Shown: positions 47,501 through 60,479 of the stretch, one piece after another
How the letters are laid out: each line of letters begins with the position of its first letter
How positions within the stretch are numbered: position 1 is the first letter of the stretch
Source: Pseudisothecium myosuroides
Taxonomy: Eukaryota > Streptophyta > Bryopsida > Hypnales > Lembophyllaceae
Length of the DNA: 64,000 nt
Direction of reading: 5' to 3'
NCBI GenBank assembly: GCA_951799445.1
Contig: OX637292.1
Coordinates: 12,217,296 to 12,281,295 of the forward strand
Notes under the pieces: generated by a model
What the model saw: the letters and a program-made list of their open reading frames with translations, nothing else
What the model was told of the DNA's origin: nothing
Databases searched by the model: none
Made by a program: the position numbers and the translations under genes

Positions 47501-47692
47501 AGTTCTCGATATGACGCAAAATCTGTAAACCTATCAAGTAGGGGTCACATCCTATCAACCTTCGAAATGGGATTCAAGCACATTTGGATTTGGACAAGTT
47601 CTCGATATGACGCAAAATCTGTAAAACGTTCAAATAGGGGTCACATCCTGTCAACCTTAGAAATGGGATTCAAGCACATTTGGATTGGGACC
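47501..47692 (+). repeat. 96-bp tandem duplication upstream of THO7
   Basis: The block starting AGTTCTCGATATGACGCAAA and ending CACATTTGGATT is present twice, at 47501 and 47597, with a handful of substitutions. Short spacing and high similarity point to a fairly recent duplication. Confidence 0.88.
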
Positions 47693-49541
47693 AAAGCAGC
47701 ACACGCGAAGCAATGGATGCAAACAGGCAGTGGTGTTCAGTTAGGGAAATGATAATCAGACGTAGGAATCCAACTGAAATTAGGAAGAGCGGTGATACAT
47801 GATCCAGTAAGTAAGTAAGCACCTGCGACGGTTCCAACCATGGACGTACAGTACATTGTGAGCATCCAGTCTTGTTTGATCTGATCCCAGCTTGTGCAAT
47901 TTCTGCATCTCCAGAGGCGGTGCAGACCATTCGAACGTAATGACCCATTGCAAACAACTTCGTCTAGGGGTTTGCACCCAAGGCTCTCACAAAATGACCT
48001 AATTCAGAATCCTCAAAATGACCTAATTGAGACAAATTCAGATGGAAGTTCCAAGGCGGAAATCATCGGGACAAACTACACATCTGTGTTGACGTTGACG
48101 CGGTGATTTGCAGCAAATCCAAAATGCACAAAAAATTCATTGGAAACCGGGAAGCCATTGAGTCTGCACCAGGGTTTTTTCTTGCCTTATAAAGTAGGAG
48201 GCTCTTAAACCGACCATCTAAGGGATAATTAACCTGTGTAGGAAAATCAGGAGAGTGTGACATTTTTCACATATTTTTGGTAGAAAGAGAAAAGAGAAAC
48301 AGTTCATTGACAATTTAAATTGTAATTTTCTGACTTAGAATGAATTAACTATGAATTTTCAAAGTGAAAGGTGCATAGGTAGCTATTGGTGCTCATAGAT
48401 TGAACCAATCTTTAATCAAAATCAGCCTTTGAATGGAGCACTTCAAACTTAGGAACTTTCTATAATTTTGACTCTAAGAGAATGATCCACATCATGCTTT
48501 CATTTTTTAGCCTTACATGAATGTATATTTTACTCAAAGGGATTTAAGAACACAATTAAAAAGTAAAAAGCGCATTGAAGGAACTGTGATTCATTTTTGA
48601 AACCCTCTACTCTATTCATGAGAATTCTAGTGCGCGATTGTAATTGCAACCCTCCAACATTCGAGCCTCCTACCTTAGTGCCAGATTGCACTAGAAAAAA
48701 ATAATTTGGCTAAAAACTGACCAAAAAATTGTAATATTTTTCGATAGAAAACTTCAAATTAAAAAAAAAACTTGGATGAAATCACCATATTATGGATGAA
48801 AACATAATTATGGATATGTGATATCTGCTAATGTGATATTTTCTATCCAATATGTAGATGAATATTCAAATTTGGAGCACCACTATAACATTTTATATAG
48901 CCACTTTGGCAGTATATAAAAAATGAGAAAAAATCCTTAGTTTGCAAGTTGAGTGCCAAGCCCTAACTTTGAAGATTGTCCACAACATATCAACGGTTCT
49001 TGTTTTTTCCTTGTACAGCACTACATCAACGGTTGCGCAGGTCCCCTTGATTTTTTAATCAAGATCGACATCGCAAGTTGAAAGCTATGTCGCTAGTATT
49101 TGTAAATAAAATCAACAATTGCTTAGGGATTTTCATTTTTTCTAAAAAAGATCAACGGCTAGGGTTTATACTCATTAGGGGAGAGGCACATGAGAACCTC
49201 CCACTTTTCAGCTCATTGTCATTGTTATATAGCAAGAACAAATATTGGCATGGAATGGTTTGAATTTCCAATTTCATATATGGAGTGTTGCATAACATTG
49301 TCATTGAGGTGAAAGGTGACATGACTTTAGGTATTACAAAGGTAAGTAGTATAGGTTCTACATCCTTTTTTTTTAAATATAATATTGGTTGTATAGAAAC
49401 ATGTGCCCTTGGTTTTAATTTCCAAGTTTGAAAAAAATCTATTTTTTTATAAGACCAAGTGTTAGTTCCTTTTAAGCTTCATCACATACCATTAGATGAC
49501 AACGGGGCATAACTACAAAATCAACTTCAATGTATTTCTGT
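47693..49541. other. Spacer without recognised genes
   Basis: No conserved frame, RNA or bounded element. The stretch becomes A/T-rich after about 48240. Confidence 0.5.
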
Positions 49542-50471
49542 TTAACCCCTAAAGTACCAAAGTCCCCTCGGGGGACACTTCAGATTTCGGGCAGGCCCGT
49601 GTGACCTCAAATTTTGATCTGATTTTTTGAAACTTTTTTTGAAGATAGGGAATCACATTAGCTTTCTAAAAATATAATTTTTTTCAATCGGTGCCCGGGA
49701 GCAAAAGTTATGCCATCCTAAAGCAAAAAAGCAGTTCGGCGGGCACAAAAAAAAAACACAAAAAAAAGTTTTTTATTTTTTTTATTTTTTTTCCTCAAAG
49801 ATCATGTTTTTGTCTACATCTGAAGCTTTGATTCATTCTATTTGGACTAATAATGAGAAAGTTATGGACAATCTTGTTTTTCGGGCAATTTAAGCATCTT
49901 TAAAAAAACTAACTTATAGAATTCATTTTTGAATGCAATTTTCAAATTTTTTCAATTTTTTTTTTTTGACGAGGTCAAGTTTGTTTGCAAAAACAATCCC
50001 ACCATTGGGATTATGTTGTTTTAATTCCACCTAAGAGCTATTAACAATTTAGTATTTCGTTCAATTTTGGACCTACTTCTATTTAACAATTTTTTTATAT
50101 GTGAAAATCAAGGTTTGACATTCTGAAATCTTTTTTCCTGACTCTCAACTCAAATGTTCAAGATAAAAAATTACAACTTTTTGTTGTGTAGTGCAAAGAA
50201 AATCCACAAATGGCCGTCAAAGTCATCTGAAATTGCAGGAAACAATTCAAAAAAACTTTTTTTTTCCAACTTTGAATGCTAATATCTTCCAATCAGAACG
50301 GTCAAATGTCTTGAAACTTTTACCACATAATCTGAGACAAGTGAAGTACAAGATCCTACGGTTAGATTCTTAAAAGAAAAAGGTTTTTTGGATTTAGGGA
50401 GTCATCGCAGCAAAAATGGCAGTTTTCAGTGGTTCCAGAGCCAGAAAATGCCTTGGTATTTTAGGGGTTAA
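49542..50471 (-). mobile_element. TTAA-flanked 930-bp element (family A, copy 4)
   Basis: It starts TTAACCCCTAAAGTACCAA and ends TTGGTATTTTAGGGGTTAA. Relative to the copy at 9312 it is inverted: GGGCAGGCCCGTGTGACC and GTGCCCGGGAGCAAAAGTTA lie near its left end and AAATGGCAGTTTTCAGTG near its right end. No coding capacity. Confidence 0.8.
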
Positions 50472-50977
50472 AAGTACATTTTTTGAACATGAAGTAGAGA
50501 ATCTATTTTGGAGATAGCTATAATCAACAATTTGAAAATCCCTGTTTTATGCACATGCCATATCCAAAAATACATGTGAAAGATACTTTGACATTCTATT
50601 TCAATTGCCAACATTTCCAACAAAAATTATGATAACATATATAATATTGCTAAACACTCTCCTTCTAGTTGGAGGTATCATTCCCTCCTAGATACCTCGA
50701 GGAGAATTTAGTTATAATAGGAGAGACAAGATTGGTCGCACTGACAGAAATTTAATCGTACAGATGAGGTGGCTCATCCCCTACCACTCAAAGTTAAGAA
50801 CATGACATACTGTATTTAATGGTAGGATTTAAGAATGGCAATTTCAACGCTGGGGGGCTTCAGCATTTAGGGGAGCACAAGAAAACCTCCTAGCGTTGAT
50901 TAACAATGTTATGATAAGAATCATTAACAAATCAATATTGTAGTTAGAGAGCAGGGTCAATACACCCACGCCAAGTA
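50472..50977. other. Spacer without recognised genes
   Basis: Nothing supportable was seen. Confidence 0.5.
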
Positions 50978-51060
50978 CTCCCTCTGTTTTTGAATAATAT
51001 CATTGTTTCCTTTGTAAAGTACAAAAGAAAATACTAATATTATTCAAAAATAATAAAATA
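50978..51060. mobile_element. Degraded short Stowaway-like hairpin
   Basis: TA is followed by CTCCCTCTGTTTTTGAATAA, and a complementary TATTATTCAAAAATAAT lies about 60 bp on. The interior TTTCCTTTGTAAAGTAC matches the short hairpin at 821-901. The right terminus has lost its GAGGGAG end. Confidence 0.55.
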
Positions 51061-51250
51061 ATTAATTTAAAAAAAATACAAATTTGGTACATGCTTGAAA
51101 TAGAATTTATTCCTAAGATTCTATTTTTCTTTACAAAATTTCTCTTTGGGAATGAAAACATAAATTCCAAAAAAATTGGCACCTATAGTATAGGATTTCC
51201 AAAGATCCTGCTGTCTACCTACAATGAAAGGCAAGACATTAAATCCGTCT

Positions 51251-51478
51251 CACGAAGTAGGACCAACAGGGTAAATTTTGTGTTTTTTGGGATAAAAGTA
51301 AAAAAAAAGCCCCCTATTCTATGTTGCATTTAGGGTATGCTATAATCTCCTCCTAGTTAATTTGGGGTCTTTGATTGCAAATATGAATTCAAATTTTGCA
51401 AAAAAAATTCATATGTGGCAAATAAGAAATTCGTGCGTTTTCCCCAAGGTAAATCCACCTTGCTGGTCCCACTTTGTG
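51251..51478. mobile_element. About 228-bp MITE (family F, copy 1)
   Basis: The left end CACGAAGTAGGACCAACAGG pairs with the right end, whose complement reads CACAAAGTGGGACCAGCAAG. The interior shares GAATTCAAATTTTGCAAAAA- and GGGGTCTTTG-type blocks with the elements at 58559 and 61641. Confidence 0.65.
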
Positions 51479-51943
51479 CGACAGTTTTAACGCCCTGCCA
51501 GTAAAAGGAACCATGCTTCTTACTCCCCTCCGGAGTCGACTACTGCTTCTTTTTTTTGGTTTTTTAGGGTTTAAGGTTTTAGAGGGGGTTTTAGGGTTTA
51601 AGGACTTAGGTCGAATACGTGGGCATTGCGTACTTTTGGACTGCGTGGCCGCGAGGGATGTGCTTGCGGTTTATGCTCTTTTGGTTTAGGGTTCAGGGTT
51701 TAGTGTGCGCCCCATTCTTCACAAGCCTTGAATCCCGAAGCTTTGAATTGTGCGAGAATTGTGCGAGGTTTAATGATCACAACCAATCTTTTTCGTGCAG
51801 AGAATTTCTGAGCAGTGATGGCTTTGGGACTTCAAAGTTTTCTGGAGTGCCTTTGGTAGGGGTCTCGACACACTAAGCTTTCAGTTTATGCAATTTGCGA
51901 GGAGCCTGCAATCACGGAGTGACCTCTTCGCAGATCCTTCAGG
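51479..51943 (+). promoter_or_regulatory. Upstream region of the Has1-type helicase with telo-boxes
   Basis: TTTAGGGTTTAA occurs at about 51563-51574, TTTTAGGGTTTAAGG at about 51590-51604 and GTTTAGGGTTCAGGGTTTAG at about 51683-51702, all 240-380 bp before the ATG. These telo-box type motifs are typical of plant ribosome-biogenesis gene promoters, which fits the gene product. The transcription start is not defined. Confidence 0.6.
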
Positions 51944-54900
51944 ATGGGTAAGGAAGTGGCGGTGAAGAAGAGCAAGAAGCGGAAACAGCAAGAGGATGCA
52001 ACGGCTGCGGAACAGCAAGGTAATGGAGCTCAGAACAAAGAGAGGGATGCGTCTGAGGAGCCTAGGGTTGAGTCCGAGGACCAGAGAGATGATGAACCTG
52101 CGGAACAAACGGATGCGGAACCACAAAAGGACGGGTCGAAGAAAAACAACAAGAAGATGAAGTTTGACATGGAAACTTTAGGTGGTGGAATCGCTCAGGT
52201 TGAGGGGATAATGAGTACGACTGCTTTCGAGTCGTTGCCTGTTTCAGAGCCCACTATGAATGCTCTTAAGGACACCGGCTTCACTCACATGACTGAGGTA
52301 CGCTTGTCCTGTTTCTACAGTGTCATCTTTGGTTTTGCTGATATAGTTTCGGGGCTGAAAAGACTTGCTGAACACAGACATCTAATTTTTGCGTTTGAAA
52401 GGTTGTTTGGATGTTTTTTTCCAATATCAATCTTCGAGTTGGTGTTTGCTGCAGATTCAAGCGCGGTCAATTCCTCAGCTTTTGACTGGTCGTGATGTTC
52501 TAGGTGCTGCGAGAACTGGTTCTGGGAAAACTCTGTCATTCGTGGTACCCGCTGCTGAGTTGCTATTTCATGCGCACTTCATGCCACGGAATGGGACTGG
52601 TGTGGTTATAATCTCTCCTACGAGAGAGCTTGCTATGCAGGTTAGGCTTCCCGTACCTGGTCAGTGTACTGGTGTAGATTCACTCCCCTCCCGAAAGCAT
52701 TCTATAGATTTTAGCCGCGTTAAACCCTGACAATGAAATGCGGCTAGGTTTTCTAGATTACGTATTTGGTGGTGATTTTTTTATTCATTTAGGTTTGCCG
52801 TTGAGAATTCGTTTGTACTTCAATTTTTATATTCCACCCTCTCTTTACTTGCGAATGTACTCTCTTTTACTCCCCTTCGAAGGTTCTTCAGGTTTAGGGT
52901 TCAGGGTTTAGGTTTAGATCGTGTTTTGAAGTCTTAGGTTGTGTTGCTCGTGTTTATTCTTCTCCTGAGATTGAATTTTGAGCACTGTTGTAGATTTATG
53001 GAGTTGCGCGAGACATCCTGAAATATCATAAGCAAACGCATGGTATCGTCATGGGGGGAGCCAATAGAAGAACGGAGGCTGAAAAGTTGGCGAAGGGAGT
53101 GAATTTTTTGGTTGCAACCCCAGGCCGTCTCCTTGATCACCTTCAGAATACGAAGGGCTTCTTGTTCAAGAATCTGAAGGTCTGTAAGGCGTTTCTTTTT
53201 TCTTTAATTTTGCGTAAACTCAAATGCCTACCTAGAGACTTTGTGTGGTGACTAACGAGAGCATACTCTTTAACATTATGAAGTAGAAAACCTTGAAGAT
53301 TTTTGTGCGGACTAACGAGAGCTCTGACATTACCTGTATGTCAAAGCTCTACTGGTGAAGGTAATAATACAAGGAGAAGTCCATGTGTATTGAGTGTCAG
53401 CACAGAAACTAATGGCTGGACGTCTTTGTGGCTGGCACAGTGCTTGGTCATAGATGAAGCTGATCGAATTCTAGAAATTGGGTTTGAGGAGGAAATGAAG
53501 CAAATTATTAAGCTGTTACCCAAGGATCGACAAACAGTTCTTTTCTCGGCTACTCAGACTACTAAGGTCTGTACTGTACTTGACACTTTGATATGCCGTA
53601 CTTCAGTGGTAATTGCTGAGATTCTCTTTTGTGATGAATGATTCTAATCTCCTTAGTATCTTCATTCCTAGCTTTGAGAAATATCACTCAGCTAGTTGCA
53701 ATGCTTATTAATCTTTTTATCCTACGGCAGGTTGAGGATTTGGCGCGGGTTTCGTTTAAGAGGGCTCCTCTGTATATTGGTGTAGATGATGGTCGGTCTA
53801 AGGCCACAGTGGAAGGACTCGAGCAAGGATATTGTGTAGTTTCAAGTGCAGAACGTTTCTTACTCCTCTTCACCTTTTTGAAGAAAAACTTGAAAAAGAA
53901 GGTGTGCTTATTAAGACAATTTTCTTTTTCTGTTGATACTTCTATGTTGGGATATTCGTACAAAGCGTACCATGTTGCGGTCTTTTGTTATGTGTTGCTG
54001 GTGCCCTGTGGGAGTCATTGGGTTCTATTTGAGGTAGGGACTGGTGTAGTATTAGAATGGCCGCTGTGCGGACCTGGAGTTCTATGGGGTAATGAATGGC
54101 GACAGAATCCTATCCAAAGTATAGATGACCCTACTGTATATATAATAGGCAGAGGTCATTAAAATCAAGCCTTAGAGGATCCCTATTTCGGAAATTTATT
54201 AGTTGACCCTAAGTGGGACGGCTTGCAAGACCTAGCGGCCTTCAAAGAGCACCTTGAAGTTGAGATTGGGGTTTCTCATCTATGGGGGGTCTTCAAAGCG
54301 TCAGTCCCAGAGGAAGGAGTCCTATAGTATGTTGGGTTTCCTCCTTCGGGTTCTCTATTGTGAAAACTAGCCTTGAGCTATTCTGTAGTTCAAGGAGTAA
54401 GATTCATCATCCTGCAGGACAACACAGAGTATATTCACAATCATAGGTTTAGTTTCTAAATATCCCAGGTCATTTATGTCCCTGACCGAGTAATGTGTTG
54501 CTGGAACGCAGATTATGGTTTTCTTTTCATCTTGCAACTCTGTGAAGTTCCACAGTGAACTTCTGAACTACATCGACATTCCTTGCCTCGACATTCACGG
54601 CAAGCAGAAGCAACAGAAGAGAACATCAACTTACTTCGAGTTCTGCAATGCCGAAAAGGGTATCCTCCTTTGTACAGACGTTGCAGCTCGTGGGCTGGAC
54701 ATCCCAGCAGTGGATTGGATCATTCAATTCGACCCTCCAGATGACCCCAGGGAGTACATTCACAGAGTGGGTCGGACTGCAAGAGGAGAAGGATCTCAAG
54801 GGCGTGCTCTCCTGTTTCTCATTCCCGAAGAGCTGGGCTTCCTTCGCTATCTAAAGGGTGCTAAAGTCCCACTAAACGAGTACGAGTTCCCCTCGAGCAA

Positions 54901-55427
54901 AATAGCCAATGTGCAGTCCCAACTGACTAAGCTCGTCGAGAAGAACTACTATCTTCATCAGTCAGCTCGTGATGCGTACCGGTCCTACTTGTTGGCTTAC
55001 AATTCTCATGCTATGAAAGACATTTTCAATGTTCATCGTTTGGATTTACAGGTATGCCTCTTTCTAAGTACCTTGAACTTATCTCCTCAATAATTTCTGA
55101 AACTCCCAATTGCAAAGCCTTGTCGCTTTGTAGTTTGTAAACATTTAAATAGATATCAGATGTTAAACTGGATCTTCCTAGTTTCTGTTCTTGAACTATA
55201 GTGGAAAATTAAGCTTCTGAGTGTTGTGATTGTTGCAGGCTGTGGCTTCTTCATTTGGATTCAACTGTCCTCCAAAGGTCAACCTAAATCTCGACAGCAA
55301 TGCGGCGAAGTTTAGGAAAAAAGGCCCAAAAGCAACCGAGGGACGCAGTGGGAAACATGGCTTTAACGCAAGCAATCCTTATGGTAAGAAAGCAGGCGGA
55401 GATAAGACCAAATTCACTCGCTTTTGA
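51944..55427 (+). CDS. DEAD-box RNA helicase, Has1/DDX18 type (RH51/RH27-like)
   Basis: An ATP-dependent nucleolar RNA helicase needed for pre-rRNA processing in the Has1/DDX18 family (family knowledge). Seven exons join in phase 0: 51944-52297, 52455-52640, 52994-53179, 53441-53566, 53731-53901, 54512-55051 and 55239-55427, giving 583 residues. Residues 1-75 are Lys/Glu-rich and low complexity. Motifs in order: Q motif region ([10 protein letters not shown]), motif [10 protein letters not shown] (Lys143), Ia PTRELAMQ, Ib [14 protein letters not shown] (247-250), III SAT (278-280), [10 protein letters not shown] (396-404) and [11 protein letters not shown] (425-433). The post-helicase [21 protein letters not shown] block and [11 protein letters not shown] identify the Has1 subgroup. 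The C-terminus is basic, ending KFTRF. All catalytic residues are intact. Confidence 0.97.
52892..52917 (+). repeat. Telomere-like motif in helicase intron 2
   Basis: GTTTAGGGTTCAGGGTTTAG followed by GTTTAG is a degenerate (TTTAGGG)n run of about 3.5 units inside an intron. It resembles the upstream telo-boxes of the same gene. Confidence 0.6.
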
Positions 55428-56355
55428 TAGATCTATACTAGCCTTTTAATTTTGACTTGGAGTCCCAATGCAATGTGAGATCTCCACATTCCTTGCTAGA
55501 GCTATTTATACTGGCATAAGCGTTTAGGCATAGATCAAACGACTGTAGATATGATGAGTAGCGTTTAGGGTTAGCATGCACCTTGGGGACCTGCCATTTA
55601 CCTGTCTGCGACGGCATGTTTTAAAATTTGCCGTGAGCATGGTAGCTGTGGACGTCTCCTAAGTTTTTGCAGAAGAGCTGTAAGAGTAGCTGTTTCGGAC
55701 AACCTCTCGTAGCTAGAAGAATGGGAGGTGACTTTGAATTCAACTTTTGTTCCCCTAGGATAGTAGAGAATATCTCATCAATGCAGTCCAATTTGAAGAT
55801 CCATTTTTGTTGTCTTTTACCCTTTGTTTGAATTCTAATCTCTATTTTCTTGCTACGCATTCCAATTGCGGATATGTGCATAGTAAGCTTAAGGTATATG
55901 AACCTTTTGCGGTTGGGATAAAAAAATCCTCATTTTGGAAATGGAGATATGTTTCTGATGGTTCCTGATAGTACTTTTCTCATGTTTGAAATTGGTATGA
56001 ATTTTTGTAGTATAGAAGTACTACAAGGTATTGGAGAGATCATGATCTATTGGTGTACAGTATATCCATTCAAGACTTCCATCGCAGTGTTCATGTGAAT
56101 GTCATCTTGTAATATGTTGGTATATAGGCTAGTCTACAGTATAATAGAATTATTGGGCTCTCTTCCTTTTGTTGTTGCTCCCTTCATCCTATGATCCTAT
56201 CCATTTAAGACTACATTGATTTGGGTCTGTTTACCTCTCTCAAATTTTGATATATGTGTTGAATTATGAGGCAACAACAAATTAGATACTTGACATTTAT
56301 CCGTCAGTGTACCAAGGGTGTATTGGAGAGTCGTCAGGCCTTGTAGCTAATTTTG
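55428..56355. other. Helicase 3' flank and spacer
   Basis: Probable 3' UTR followed by A/T-rich spacer. No gene is recognised. Confidence 0.45.
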
Positions 56356-56357
56356 TA

Positions 56358-56432
56358 CTACATCTTGAAATAAGTTCAGGTTTTCCTAGAAATGGCTAGA
56401 TTAATGCGTAAGTTGCTCTTATTTTCAAGGGA
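56358..56432 (+). mobile_element. Degraded left end of a Stowaway-like element
   Basis: CTACATCTTGAAATAAGTTC, then GGTTTTCCTAGA and TAGATTAATGCGTAAGTTGC, then CTCTTATTT, follow the order of the first 70 bp of the element at 42949. TA precedes it. No matching right end was found nearby. Confidence 0.5.
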
Positions 56433-58558
56433 TTGCATAGTTACTATAGCTTCTACTAAAGCTCACTAGGTATGAAAGAATGGAAGTCAATAGTGAAGTG
56501 GTGCATGTTGAAAACAAGCGACGAAAGTGACAAATTTTTGGCCTTCGGGGAACTACTCTAGTCGTACTAATTTTGATCATTCTCTGAGCAATGTTGATGC
56601 AATGACATTCATTGATGTCCTTTGTATTCAATATCAACAATGTCTTGTAATTCAATGCAAGAAAATTCTCAACAAGAGATTTGTTAGTAGTAAGAAAGTT
56701 TCTATATAGTTTTGGAATGAATTCTTCAACTTTGGTTGGTTAGAAGTTGTGTTTTGATGCAAAATTTTGGTTTTTACTATAGTATTATATTTTGTATTGT
56801 ATAACAGTGGAGAAATTTTCAAGCTTTTTGAGTTCATAATCTATTTATGTAGAGTCCTTCAAGTTTTCTTTCTAGAATTAAATATAATTTCAAATCTTTA
56901 CAACATGTAATTTAACAATTTACAACTATTAACATGTTATTTTTCATGTATAAAAATGTAGATGGGGGGCCTGAATTTTTCTTCTTTTTCCAGAATACAT
57001 TGGCAAGAAATTTTGAGTGCCTAGTGATTGGATTTCCTTTAAAATTGAGTCAAATTCATGCCCCGGAAATGTTCCCCAATGAATGGGGCGGATGCTGGGG
57101 CCTATTTACAGGCTCATAAGCAGGGCCGTCACTCGCGACTGAATATATAAATAATTTTACATAATATTTACAATACAGTAGAGTATTATTGTACTAATTT
57201 TTATACAGTATTTCAATGTATTATTGCGTTATTCAAATGATTTATTGAGATACTATATCATAATATTGATTGGGTTATATAATATTACTAATATTCTCCA
57301 GGGTTTTGTATGCCCAATTTTATATTCACTTCTTTTTATGATTAATTAACATGTCTATTTTATAATAATCATTGGTACTTTCAAGGAGGGGTAAAATAAT
57401 ATTTTAAATAAAAAAATTTAATGGGCAGATGACGGAGCTCAGATGCCATCATTTTTCATTTCATCATAATGGTGGCATGATGCCCATGCCTGAAGTTTAC
57501 ATTCATGAGGAATAGTTTTAGTAAGAAAATGCAGAACATTCTGCAATAGAAAGTCCCCCACACTATTTGTTGGAAAAAAACAGAACATACAGTAAATTGA
57601 ATATTTAATGAACAATAAATTGAAAGTGACCATGATGTTCCAATTGAATCATGTAAAAAAAAATTGACAAAGTCAACATTTTGGGTCATGAAATCAAAGC
57701 AAGTGGAGTGGTCCTATTTCGTAGAAATTATTTGTATTAGAGTTGAGACGCTTCCCGCGTAGTTAATATTTCACCAAATTTTGCAACTAACTACATATTC
57801 TAAAAGCTATGAAAGAGAAACAAAAGGTATCAAAATTTGAGGCATATCAACAAAGAAAAGTAATTGTAAAAGGATTTAGAAATAATAGATTAAAACCATG
57901 GATAAAAAGCTTCAGAAGTTGTTTTAAATCCACCACCGATCTACCACCAATTTAATACTAAGCCATTCCCATCCTACCATATGCTTGTGTGATTTAAGGC
58001 ACTTTCAAGTTTTGAAAAGTGGTTTACAGCTAAAACAATGTTGTTGGATGTTGATGAGCATGGCACATTTCTTAGGAATTTTAGATGCAATATTTGCTAG
58101 GTGTGGAGTAAAAGGATAGTGGGGCAATTTCCTACACCTCAAATTTTATTATTTCTTTCTTTCTCAACTTTCAGAATATGTAGTTAGTTTTAAATTTGGT
58201 GAAGAATTGACCCAAAGGAAAAGGTCCAAGTGAGGAATGAACTTTTTTGTCCACATCTCTACCAAAGGTTTGGCAAAAACATGGAAAACTAATTATTACC
58301 ACATAGACTATTTTATTTCAAATAATTAATATGCAAAATAATCATTGATGTTTCATCAACTGAATGGAAATATTTATATGCCATCAAAATGAATCAAGCT
58401 TATAATATTATGTTTTATCTCTCATAATGTCTTTCATTTTATTAAAATGAAATAAAACTATTAATTTTAAAAAAAAACATACATGAGGGACTATACAAAA
58501 GTGTATTTGAGGTGTTGCTAGTTTATTTGGATCGAGGAGTTTATAATAGTTCAACAAG
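56433..58558. other. AT-rich spacer without genes
   Basis: About 2 kb of A/T-rich DNA in which I recognise no gene, RNA or bounded repeat. Confidence 0.55.
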
Positions 58559-58766
58559 CCTCTTGCGAAGGCTGTGTTTGCCCCTCTGTTTCAACCCTGG
58601 GAAAAACGCAAAAAATATTTATTTGCAACGCATGATAAAATTTTCAAATTCTGAATTCATATAGACCCCAATTTTGCAAGGAGAGGTATATTAAAGTAGA
58701 TTAATCAAGCACAAAATAAGGGGTCTTTTTTTTTACATTCACCCTTGGCTTCACCTCCGCAAGAGG
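58559..58766. mobile_element. About 208-bp MITE (family F, copy 2)
   Basis: The left end CCTCTTGCGAAGG pairs with the right end CCTCCGCAAGAGG. The interior carries ACCCTGGGAAAAACGCA and an ATTTTCAAATTCTGAATTCATA-type block shared with the copies at 51251 and 61641. Confidence 0.65.
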
Positions 58767-60479
58767 CTCGTTGCACTACAATAGAGTCGACCCGCCCTGT
58801 CTCCCTTCTGATTCCCCGGTCTCCCTTTCCGGTCTGTCAGTCAGTCACGAAGGATGCGTTCATGACCCACCCCGCCCGAGCCACGGCGCCACCCACTCAG
58901 GCAAAGCAAAAGGCATCCCACGAGATACCTTACTCAGTTCCCAAATAGGAGGCAGCAGAGCAAAGACATGCTAAATGCGGCACCGCCAGACTGTCTGCTG
59001 CGTCATCGTCCTCCTTTTTCACTCCCATTCCATCTTCTTCGCAATCAATTCTTCTTTTCAGGCACACCCAAAACAGCAAAAAAGAAGAAAAGATGAAAAA
59101 GAAAAAGAAGGAAATTCAGGCATCTCGCATGCGACTGATGACTCGCTGTGGAATCATCGATCGAGCCCTCCGCAATCGCATCGAATCCGTCCACAGGCTC
59201 ACGACACGACACACTCGCGCTCCTTCTTCGTCTTTCTAGAACTTAATTCCACCATGCAAATGAGTGATGCAATTGATGCAATTGATGCAATTGATACAGT
59301 CAGTCCTTTTAATTTGTCCCCAGAAAAACAAACACTACACGCCACCCTTCAGTTCATTCAGCCTAAATATATACTGAAAGACCCCATGCTGGATGCCTGA
59401 GCCCTGAGTGTCGCAAACTTCAAACACAGGGCTTATAATTAGACATGCCAAGGGACTTGTGGGTCCTGAAATGGGTTCAATCCAAGCGAAACTGCGAAAT
59501 TTGAGATTTTTACAGTCGGGACGGAGTGGAACCAGTCTTTGGTCGGTCGGTCCCGATTTTGGTGCTTTCGTGAATTTCTAATTTTTTTTCCTTTTGGGTT
59601 GGCATTCCGTGGGTGTCAATTGGGTGCTTGAATTTGGGGCGAAGTTGGCGAAGTTGCTTGCTCGCGCTTCGTCCTTGTGACGGAATTGAACGGTCGATTT
59701 CTCGCGTGTGGAGGCGATGCGAGTTTCTGATGATTGCTGTGAAGGACTGAAGATGCAAGTTTTTCGTTTCGTGATCGATCAGGCAATCTCCCGTGATTCT
59801 TCACATACGAGCGCGTGACAGACGTTCAACGCAGGAATAAAGAAATTATTTGGAAGGTGAGGAAGCCGCAGTTTGATGAGCAAGACAAACAGGGGAAAGA
59901 TTGAAGAGACCGTCGATGAATCCGGGGAGCTCTCCGTGATTCTTCACACAATACAAGCAACTGAACGCAAGCCAGGGAAGTTGTTTATAATAATAAAATA
60001 TTGGTGGGTTGAGGATTAGTGAAACGCTATAATCTCTGGGAATGAGCAATCGCACATATTATTGTTTTCAAATCACCACGGAATCAGCGGCGTGGATTGG
60101 GAGACATTGGATTGGATTCGAGTCAGACTTGCTGTTTGCTGTGAAGGACGGTCATGGGTTCAATTCCAAAGATGACCTCCCGCTGTCTTCGGAGACGGAG
60201 TCTGAGATGCTGAATCCAGACGTAGGGACGTAGTGTAGTTATAATTAGAGCTAGGCGTGGAGTTCAAGGCTTCAAGCCAAGCTGCTAAACAATTCATCAA
60301 TAGATAACATTCTGAGCCAAGCCCAAGAGCCTTCCACTTCATCTCAAGATTTTTTTGTTTTGTGAACAAATGGAAAGAACCATTGCATTAAATCGAGAAT
60401 CCAACGTAATCTCAAGAGCTTTGCTTGTTGGGAACAATCACCCTAGCCAAATAATGTTATGCAAGCATCATAAGCTCCT
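58767..60479. other. Spacer with short direct repeats
   Basis: No gene is recognised despite higher GC around 58770-59240. A 9-base unit GATGCAATT is repeated three times at about 59267-59293. A CCGTGATTCTTCACA block occurs at about 59791 and 59935, hinting at a diverged duplication. Confidence 0.4.

Noticed and set aside
53638..54162. 174-codon frame through helicase exon 5
   Set aside because: It contains exon 5 but runs into flanking introns; the conserved helicase frame leaves at the GT at 53902.
59460..59490. GGTTCAATCC resembling a tRNA T-loop
   Set aside because: No acceptor stem, D-arm or anticodon arm could be formed around it; the same holds for GGGTTCAATTCC near 60157.
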